Assembly (NCBI GenBank): GCA_018894495.1
Contig: JAHIOY010000028.1
Span: 1-5,944 of the forward strand
Origin: Patescibacteria group bacterium
GTDB lineage: Bacteria > Patescibacteriota > Minisyncoccia > Minisyncoccales > JAHIOY01
Reading direction: 5' to 3'
Length of the DNA: 5,944 nt
The translations under genes were made by a program, and so were the position numbers. Below are positions 1-4,933 of the stretch, piece after piece (the stretch's first letter is position 1; the number at the start of each line of letters is the position of its first letter). Below the pieces are notes generated by a model. The model searched no databases. It was not told where the DNA came from and was given only the letters and a program-made list of their open reading frames with translations.

Positions 1-12
1 AAAATTCTAAGG

Positions 13-41
13 TTGAAGCTTGGGATTTTTTGTGTTAGAAT
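13..41 (+). promoter_or_regulatory. Candidate sigma-70-type promoter for leuS
   Basis: A -35-like TTGAAG (13-18, 4 of 6 matches to TTGACA) is followed by an exact 17-nt spacer and a -10-like TAGAAT (36-41, 5 of 6). A TGT at 33-35 gives an extended -10. Transcription would start near 47-49, right at the leuS ATG at 51, so the mRNA would be nearly leaderless. This fits the absence of a Shine-Dalgarno site before leuS. The same stretch carries an 8-bp inverted repeat, AATTCTAA (3-10) and TTAGAATT (35-42), whose right arm covers the -10. Only 50 nt are visible upstream, so leuS could also be read from a promoter further back. A perfect TATAAT at 54-59 lies inside codons 2-3 and is probably chance. 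Confidence 0.4.
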
Positions 42-50
42 TCAACTACT

Positions 51-2636
51 ATGTATAATCCTCAACGGATTGAGAAAAAATGGCAGAAAATTTGGGGGAA
101 AACGGGCTTGTACAAGACGGCTGATAAAATCAAAAGAAAGAAGAATTTTTATTGTTTAGATATGTTTCCCTATCCTTCAGGCGAAGGTCTGCATGTCGGC
201 CATTTGCATGGCTACATTGGTTCAGACATTGTAAGCCGATATTTTAAAATGAAGGGCTTTAATGTTTTGCATCCGATGGGCTTTGACGCCTTTGGCTTGC
301 CTGCGGAAAATGCGGCAATTAAGAGGAAAATTCATCCCAAAACCTGGACCTATAAAAATATTCGGCTGATAAGGAAGCAATTAAGAACAATCGGCGCCAC
401 TTATGATTGGGAAAGAGAAATAATCACTTGCGAGCCAGAGTATTATAAATGGACCCAGTGGATGTTTTTGCAACTTTTCAAAAAGGGACTGGCTGAGCGG
501 GCAAAGGTTGCCTGCAATTTTTGTCCTTCCTGTAAAACGGTTTTGGCAAACGAGCAGGTGGTGGATGGAAAATGCGAAAGGTGCGGTTCGGAAGTCATTC
601 AAAAGGAAATTGAACAATGGCTTTTTAAAATTACTGATTATGCTGAAGATTTGTTAAAGGATTTAGAGGGCATTGATTGGCCGGAAAGGACAAAAACAAT
701 GCAGAGAAATTGGATTGGAAAAAGCGAAGGATACGAGATTAAATTCGAAATTCGAAATTCGAAATTCGAAATTCCCGTGTTTACGACACGGGCTGATACC
801 TTGTTTGGAGCTACTTATTTAGTGGTGGCGCCGGAACATCCAATTATCTCAAATCTCAAATCTCAAATCTCAAATCTTAAATTTGTTGAAGAATATATTG
901 AACAAAGCAAAAGAAAAACTGAAAGGGAGCGTCTTTCTGAGGTTAAGGATAAAACCGGAGTTGAAATTAAGGAGGTAAAAGCCATAAATCCGGTAAATAA
1001 CAGAGAAATTCCAATTTTTGTTGCTGATTATGTTTTATTCCATTACGGCACAGGCGCGATTATGGCTGTTCCTTGCCACGACCAAAGGGATTTTGAATTT
1101 GCCAGGAAGTATAATCTGCCAATGGTAGAAGTGATAAAGCCCATTTTACAAGAAAAAAAACTGCCAGAGAGAGCGCCTTTAGTTGTCTCAGATGGAAGAT
1201 TTGAAAGGGCTTATGAAGGCGAGGGCTATTTGACAAATTCTGGAAGATTTGATGGAATGAATTCAGAAATAGCTCGGCAGGAAATCGGGGCAGGATTAGA
1301 GAAAAAGGGATTAGCTAAAAAGAGAGTTCATTATAAATTAAGGGACTGGCTAATTTCCCGCCAGAGATATTGGGGAGCGCCGATACCGATGATTTCTTGT
1401 CAAAAATGCGGTTGGCAGCCGGTTCCTGAAAAAGAACTGCCAGTACTGTTGCCTAAAATTAAAGATTATTTGCCTGTCGGCGAAGGTAAATCTCCTCTGG
1501 CTAAGTCGCGAAAATTTGTTGAGACAACCTGTCCGAAATGCGGGGGCTCGGCGCAAAGGGAAACCGATACGATGGATACTTTTGTTTGTTCTTCTTGGTA
1601 CTATTTGAGATATGCTGACCCCAAAAACGACAAAAAATTTGCCGCTAAAGAAAAACTGAGAAGCTGGCTGCCGGTTGACCTCTATGTTGGCGGAGCCGAG
1701 CACGCGGTAATGCATCTTCTCTACGCCAGATTTTTTACCAAGGTTTTGAAGGATTTGAGGCGCATCAGTTTTAAAGAGCCATTTTTAAAATTGCGTCATC
1801 AGGGGACTATCTTGGGACCTGACGGCCAAAAAATGTCAAAGTCAAAGGGCAACGTTATTCCCATTGATGAGACGATTAAAAAATACGGGGCTGACACCAT
1901 GCGGCTTTACGAGATGTTTATGGGTCCCTTTGAGGCGACAACTGCCTGGGACACGAGAGGGATTGAGGGATGTAGCAGATTTTTAAAGAAAGTGTGGAAA
2001 TTAATGTCAAATGTCAAATGTCAAATGTCATTGTATAGAAAACGAAAGTTTTCTAGAAACTTGAATGTGAAGAATGAGAAACTTGAAAGATTGTTTCACC
2101 AAACAATTAAAAAAGTAACTGAAGATATTGAAAATTTTAGATTTAATACCGCAATTTCAGCTTTGATGATTTTGGTAAACGAACTGGTAAAGCAACCGGC
2201 ATTAGAAATTAGAAGTTTGAAATTAGTCGTTAAATTATTATCTCCTTTCGCTCCTCATTTAACTGAAGAATTATGGCAAAAGATTAGAGGCTGTCGAGGT
2301 TTGACGTCGACAAGTTGGCGAGGTTTGACGTTGCCAGAATTTAAATCAATCTTTCAGGAAAAATGGCCAAAATATAAAAAAGAGTTAACAAAAGAAGCAG
2401 TAATTACTTTTATCATTCAAGTCAATGGAAAAGTTCGGGATAAAATTGAGGTAGAGGCAGGAATTTCTGAAGAGGAAGCCAAAAAATTGACATTAGAAAG
2501 AGAAAAGGTTAAAAAATGGTTCGGGAGCAAAGAAATTAAAAAATTCATTTTTGTCCCCGGCAAACTAATAAATATCGTAATCAGCGATAACGAATTTGTT
2601 TCGAATAAACGAATTCGTTTATTCGTAAATTCGTAA
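51..2636 (+). CDS. leuS: Leucine--tRNA ligase (LeuRS)
   Basis: Class Ia synthetase of 861 aa that charges tRNA-Leu with leucine in the cytoplasm. The ATG at 51 is supported by the family-typical start (YNPQRIEKKWQKIW). Visible in order: HVGH at 48-51 (HIGH motif); a Cys4 zinc site at C158/C161 and C175/C178; an editing domain with TTRADTLFGATY and the GTGAIMAVPCHDQRDFEF stretch, where D347 matches the conserved editing aspartate; DWLISRQRYWG from 432; a second Cys4 site at C450/C453 and C494/C497; KMSKS at 594-598; the anticodon-binding helices; and the C-terminal QVNGKVRDKIEV at about 790, ending FVPGKLINIVI at 844. All expected functional motifs are present. Oddities: three loops and the C-terminus are encoded by short repeats or palindromes (separate entries), and 17 residues follow the normal family end. 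No Shine-Dalgarno site is seen. Possibly first gene of an operon with glmS, 24 nt downstream. Confidence 0.97.
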   Translation: MYNPQRIEKKWQKIWGKTGLYKTADKIKRKKNFYCLDMFPYPSGEGLHVGHLHGYIGSDIVSRYFKMKGFNVLHPMGFDAFGLPAENAAIKRKIHPKTWTYKNIRLIRKQLRTIGATYDWEREIITCEPEYYKWTQWMFLQLFKKGLAERAKVACNFCPSCKTVLANEQVVDGKCERCGSEVIQKEIEQWLFKITDYAEDLLKDLEGIDWPERTKTMQRNWIGKSEGYEIKFEIRNSKFEIPVFTTRADTLFGATYLVVAPEHPIISNLKSQISNLKFVEEYIEQSKRKTERERLSEVKDKTGVEIKEVKAINPVNNREIPIFVADYVLFHYGTGAIMAVPCHDQRDFEFARKYNLPMVEVIKPILQEKKLPERAPLVVSDGRFERAYEGEGYLTNSGRFDGMNSEIARQEIGAGLEKKGLAKKRVHYKLRDWLISRQRYWGAPIPMISCQKCGWQPVPEKELPVLLPKIKDYLPVGEGKSPLAKSRKFVETTCPKCGGSAQRETDTMDTFVCSSWYYLRYADPKNDKKFAAKEKLRSWLPVDLYVGGAEHAVMHLLYARFFTKVLKDLRRISFKEPFLKLRHQGTILGPDGQKMSKSKGNVIPIDETIKKYGADTMRLYEMFMGPFEATTAWDTRGIEGCSRFLKKVWKLMSNVKCQMSLYRKRKFSRNLNVKNEKLERLFHQTIKKVTEDIENFRFNTAISALMILVNELVKQPALEIRSLKLVVKLLSPFAPHLTEELWQKIRGCRGLTSTSWRGLTLPEFKSIFQEKWPKYKKELTKEAVITFIIQVNGKVRDKIEVEAGISEEEAKKLTLEREKVKKWFGSKEIKKFIFVPGKLINIVISDNEFVSNKRIRLFVNS
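741..774 (+). repeat. Heptanucleotide tandem array AAATTCG, in frame in leuS
   Basis: Four perfect copies of AAATTCG plus a six-base partial copy. Because 7 is coprime to 3, three copies read as seven codons, giving KFEIRNS and then KFEI (residues 231-241). It lies in the editing domain just before the VFTTRADTLFG strand, where other LeuRS have a loop of variable length and sequence. The unit contains the self-complementary TTCGAA, so the array can also fold back on itself. Confidence 0.93.
847..885 (+). repeat. Heptanucleotide tandem array AAATCTC, in frame in leuS
   Basis: Read as TCTCAAA there are four perfect copies (847-874) and one with a single change (TCTTAAA). In the AAATCTC register, three perfect units (851-871) are followed by AAATCTT and AAATTTG. 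It encodes ISNLKSQISNLKF (residues 266-278), straight after the conserved APEHP of the editing domain and just before VEEYIEQ. The encoded peptide is itself repetitive (ISNLK twice) and sits where the family has a variable helix or loop. Confidence 0.93.
2002..2030 (+). repeat. Heptanucleotide tandem array AAATGTC, in frame in leuS
   Basis: Three perfect AAATGTC units (2009-2029), preceded by TAATGTC with one mismatch; read as ATGTCAA it runs 3.9 copies from 2004. It encodes MSNVKCQMS (residues 652-660) in a loop between two helices of the anticodon-binding domain, between FLKKVWKL and the HQTIKKVTEDIENF helix. A separate GAAA-loop hairpin begins six bases after the array. Confidence 0.93.
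2036..2055 (+). repeat. Perfect 8-bp stem with GAAA tetraloop inside leuS
   Basis: Arms TAGAAAAC (2036-2043) and GTTTTCTA (2048-2055) enclose GAAA, a GNRA-type tetraloop closed by a C-G pair. The right arm runs into a TAGAAAC direct copy (2054-2060), so the element combines direct and inverted copies of one motif. It encodes a basic peptide (LYRKRKFSRN) in the same variable loop of the anticodon-binding domain as the preceding array. It could be a DNA-level palindromic element or an RNA hairpin; which one acts cannot be told from the sequence. Confidence 0.8.
2201..2228 (+). repeat. Decayed heptanucleotide array AAATTAG in leuS
   Basis: ATTAGAA (2201-2207) and ATTAGAA (2208-2214) are followed by GTTTGAA and ATTAGTC. 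In the AAATNNN register this reads AAATTAG, AAGTTTG, AAATTAG. It encodes LEIRSLKLV at the start of the helix leading to the conserved LLSPFAPHLTEELW. It is degenerate, so chance or ordinary codon choice is possible, but the unit length and pattern match the three clean arrays of the same gene. Confidence 0.5.
2292..2336 (+). repeat. Tandem pair of hairpins with identical 9-nt loops inside leuS
   Basis: Hairpin 1 (2292-2312) has arms TGTCGA and TCGACA. Hairpin 2 (2316-2336) has arms TGGCGA and TTGCCA. Both enclose the same loop, GGTTTGACG, and they repeat with an exact 24-nt (8-codon) period and a 3-nt spacer. Between copies one stem pair changes on both sides (T-A to G-C) and another becomes G-T, so pairing is kept. 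The product is CRGLTSTS then WRGLTLPE (748-763), between the conserved TEELWQKI and EKWP of the C-terminal part, where LeuRS proteins vary in length. Confidence 0.85.
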
Positions 2637-2651
2637 TTGATTCGATATTCG
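2591..2651 (+). repeat. Palindromic cluster at the leuS end, with a perfect 24-bp palindrome
   Basis: The core at 2602-2625 is a perfect palindrome with half-site CGAATAAACGAA. Around it are three CGAAT copies on the left side (starting at 2591, 2602 and 2610) and five ATTCG copies on the right side (starting at 2613, 2621, 2629, 2640 and 2647). The cluster covers the last codons of leuS, the TAA at 2634-2636 and most of the 24-nt gap before glmS. It supplies most of the extra C-terminal tail of LeuRS after residue 844. No T-run follows the stem and the stem is AT-rich, so a standard Rho-independent terminator is unlikely. A weak attenuator, an mRNA-stabilising stem or a palindromic mobile element remain possible. 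Confidence 0.88.
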
Positions 2652-2660
2652 TTGATTTCT

Positions 2661-4472
2661 ATGTGTAGAGTTTCTGGCTACATCGGCAAAAAAGACGCCT
2701 TGCCTATAATAATGGATGGACTAAGGCGGCAAAGTTACGGCGGCTACGACTCGGCCGGCGTTTTGATTGGCGACGGGTTTAATCTCGCCTGCGTCAAGGC
2801 GGTAGGAAAATTAGAGAACTTGGAAAAGAAATTGGAAAATCAGCCTCTAAAAGGAAATTGGGGACTAGGACAAATAAGATGGGCAACGCATGGAGCGGTT
2901 ACGGAAATTAATGCCCATCCTCATCAGGATTGCAAAAGAAATATTTTTTTAGTTCACAACGGAATTATTGAAAATTACCGGGACTTAAAGGAGCAATTGA
3001 TTAAAGAAGGGCATACATTTTCTTCAGGGACAGACACCGAAGTTCTTGCTCATTTGATTGAAAAATATTTTCAGGGTAATTTATTGGAAGAAGCGGTTAG
3101 AAGAGCCCTAAAAGACGTCAGAGGAACTTATGGTTTATTAGTGGTCGCCGGAAATGACCCGGAAAAAATCGTTGCCGCCCGGCTTTCATCTCCCTTGTTG
3201 ATTGGAATTAACAACGGCGAATATATTCTTGCCTCAGACCCGACGGCCATCGCTCCATACGCCAGAAGAATTATTAATTTAGATGATTATGAAATAGCGA
3301 CAGTTAGTCAAGACGACCTCCGAGTTATTAAAGAGAAAATCCCTGTATTTTTGGAATTTACCGCTGAGGAGACAGAGAAAGGTGAATGTCCCCATTTTAT
3401 GTTAAAGGAAATAATGGCTCAGCCGGAAACGATTGAGAACGCGATAAGGGGAAGATTATTGTTTGAGGAAGGCGCGGTTAAATTGGGTGGGTTAGATTCG
3501 GTTTCCGCTCAATTGAAGAAAATTAATCGGCTGATTTTAATTGCCTGCGGAACGGCAAACTATGCCGCCAGAATCGGAAAATATATGTTAGAGGAATATG
3601 CCGGAATTTCGGCCGAAGTGGACGTGGCTTCGGAATTTCGCTATCGCAAACCAATGGTTGATGAAAAGACCGCCGTAATTTTCATTTCCCAGTCCGGAGA
3701 GACAGCCGATACTTTGGCCGCTTTGAAAGAAATGAAAAAGAAGGGGGTTTTGACAATCGGAATTACTAACGTTGTCGGTTCTTCCATGGCAAGGGAAACC
3801 GGCTCCGGGGTTTATATTCGTTCAGGACCCGAAATCGCCGTTGCTTCAACAAAGGCATTTTTAGGACAACTGACAACTTTGGCTATGCTGACGGTCTATT
3901 TAGGAAGACAGAGGAATATGAGTTTAGTTACCGGAGGGAGAATTATTTCTGAACTTTCAAATCTCCCGGAATTTGCCCGCCAAGTTTTAAAATCCGCCCC
4001 TCAAATTGAAAAATTAGCAAAGAAATATAGCGAATTTAAAAACTTCTGGTTTATTGGCAGAAAATATAATTTTCCGATTGCCTTAGAGGGAGCGCTAAAA
4101 CTAAAGGAAATTAGTTATTTGCATGCCGAAGGAGCGGCCGGCGGGGAACTGAAACACGGACCCTTAGCGCTCATTGACGAGAATTTTCCAACAATTGCTT
4201 TATGCCCCTCGGATTCTGTCTATGAAAAAATGATTTCTAATATCCAAGAAATAAAAGCTCGGGGAGGTCCTGTGCTCGCCATTGCTACCGAAGGCAATAA
4301 AGAAATAAAGGAAATAGCTGACGATGTTATTTTTATTCCTAAAACCTTGGAAATGTTAACGCCAATGCTTTCTGTAATCCCTCTCCAGCTTTTTGCCTAT
4401 TATATGGCGGCGCTCCTCGGCTGCGATATTGACAAGCCTCGCAACCTGGCAAAAAGTTGCACGGTGGAGTAA
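2661..4472 (+). CDS. glmS: Glutamine--fructose-6-phosphate aminotransferase (isomerizing)
   Basis: Makes glucosamine-6-phosphate from fructose-6-phosphate and glutamine, the first step towards UDP-GlcNAc for peptidoglycan and other glycans; cytoplasmic. The ATG at 2661 is chosen over the in-frame TTG at 2637 because the catalytic Cys must be exposed as the mature N-terminus (MC...). The 603-aa product is near the E. coli length. The class II amidotransferase domain (about 2-230) has C2, R73 in RWATHG, H99-N100-G101 and D125. Two SIS domains follow, with ACGTA (295-299), SQSGET (343-348), EIAVASTK (391-398), KLKEIS, ELKH (H499) and the C-terminal NLAKSCTVE with K598, equivalent to the E. coli fructose-6-P lysine. 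Odd: R3 replaces the usual Gly, G27 replaces the usual Arg of YRGYDSAG, and QIRWATHG replaces HTRWATHG. The start lies 24 nt after leuS with no clear Shine-Dalgarno site. There is no room for a glmS ribozyme. Confidence 0.97.
   Translation: MCRVSGYIGKKDALPIIMDGLRRQSYGGYDSAGVLIGDGFNLACVKAVGKLENLEKKLENQPLKGNWGLGQIRWATHGAVTEINAHPHQDCKRNIFLVHNGIIENYRDLKEQLIKEGHTFSSGTDTEVLAHLIEKYFQGNLLEEAVRRALKDVRGTYGLLVVAGNDPEKIVAARLSSPLLIGINNGEYILASDPTAIAPYARRIINLDDYEIATVSQDDLRVIKEKIPVFLEFTAEETEKGECPHFMLKEIMAQPETIENAIRGRLLFEEGAVKLGGLDSVSAQLKKINRLILIACGTANYAARIGKYMLEEYAGISAEVDVASEFRYRKPMVDEKTAVIFISQSGETADTLAALKEMKKKGVLTIGITNVVGSSMARETGSGVYIRSGPEIAVASTKAFLGQLTTLAMLTVYLGRQRNMSLVTGGRIISELSNLPEFARQVLKSAPQIEKLAKKYSEFKNFWFIGRKYNFPIALEGALKLKEISYLHAEGAAGGELKHGPLALIDENFPTIALCPSDSVYEKMISNIQEIKARGGPVLAIATEGNKEIKEIADDVIFIPKTLEMLTPMLSVIPLQLFAYYMAALLGCDIDKPRNLAKSCTVE
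4463..4469 (+). promoter_or_regulatory. Ribosome binding site for the nucleotidyltransferase gene
   Basis: GGTGGAG ends 11 nt before the ATG at 4481 and is formed by the last codons of glmS (GTG GAG, then TAA). It is the only Shine-Dalgarno-like site before any of the four genes and favours the ATG at 4481 over the in-frame TTG at 4457, which would overlap glmS. The match may be a by-product of the conserved Val-Glu end of GlmS. Confidence 0.5.
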
Positions 4473-4480
4473 AAAAAATT

Positions 4481-4927
4481 ATGCTAAAAGATTTTTCAAT
4501 TTTAATTAAGGAGGAAGTAAAAGAGAATGCAACTAAAGAAAAAAAATTAATAAAAGAGATTGTTAAAAAATACTCTTTAGAACTTCTTTTGCTTTTTGGT
4601 TCAAGAATCTCTGGGAAATTGCATAAAGAGAGCGATTTTGACATTGCCTATTTAAGTAAAAAAGAATTGGACTTAATGGAAGAAGCAAAATTGATTTGCG
4701 ATTTAATGCCGGCTTTCAAATCAGAAAAAATTGATTTAGTAAATCTAAAAAAAGCAAGCCCTTTACTTTTATTTGGCATTACTCAAAATTGCCAGATTTT
4801 ATATCAAAGAAATCCAATCGTTTTTCCCGCCTTAAGGGTTTATGCTTTCAAAAAATATATTGAAACAAAACCTTTATATGAAGAGAAATTTGGAAGGCTT
4901 AAAGAAAGATTAAAAAAAATAAAATGA
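4481..4927 (+). CDS. MntA-like nucleotidyltransferase (MNT, Pol beta superfamily)
   Basis: A 148-aa cytoplasmic protein. It shows the minimal nucleotidyltransferase signature: LFGSRISG (G40, S41), then SDFDIAY with D52 and D54 as metal-binding carboxylates, and KIDLVNL with D85 as the likely third carboxylate. The C-terminal part (ILYQRNP, then YAFKKYIETKPLYEEK) resembles the tail of MntA antitoxins, which in HEPN-MNT (type VII) toxin-antitoxin pairs inactivate the HepT toxin by AMPylating a tyrosine. All three carboxylates are kept, so it should be active. The N-terminal 30 residues are a Lys/Glu-rich helix. It starts 8 nt after glmS and ends with TGA, in the same frame as the next gene. No HEPN protein is adjacent: glmS lies upstream and a TPR protein downstream. 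Family assignment is firm; the antitoxin role is inference. Confidence 0.88.
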   Translation: MLKDFSILIKEEVKENATKEKKLIKEIVKKYSLELLLLFGSRISGKLHKESDFDIAYLSKKELDLMEEAKLICDLMPAFKSEKIDLVNLKKASPLLLFGITQNCQILYQRNPIVFPALRVYAFKKYIETKPLYEEKFGRLKERLKKIK

Positions 4928-4933
4928 CTTTAT

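Noticed and set aside
3..38. Possible tail of an upstream + strand gene (11 codons ending in TAG at 36-38)
   Set aside because: Eleven codons at the window edge cannot be told from chance; no motif is recognisable.
54..59. Perfect TATAAT hexamer
   Set aside because: It lies inside leuS codons 2-3; a transcript from it would miss the start codon, and no good -35 is in place.
741..885. CRISPR-like array
   Set aside because: The units are 7-bp direct tandem copies without spacers and are translated as part of LeuRS.
1350..1715. Antisense open frame opposite leuS, and similar frames opposite other genes
   Set aside because: They lie opposite strongly conserved protein-coding sequence, have no recognisable domain, and look like frame shadows.
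2602..2625. Rho-independent terminator after leuS
   Set aside because: The stem is AT-rich, there is no T-run after it, and it lies inside the coding end of leuS, followed by glmS only 24 nt past the stop.
2637..2660. In-frame TTG at 2637 as an earlier glmS start
   Set aside because: It would add eight residues ahead of MC and bury the catalytic cysteine, which must be the mature N-terminus in this family.
4457..4480. In-frame TTG at 4457 as the nucleotidyltransferase start
   Set aside because: It would overlap glmS by 16 nt, whereas the ATG at 4481 has a Shine-Dalgarno-like GGTGGAG before it and gives a family-typical protein.
4925..4927. TGA as glycine (alternative code 25)
   Set aside because: Roughly 1,460 codons of leuS and glmS contain no internal TGA and use GGN for glycine throughout, so TGA is a stop here.
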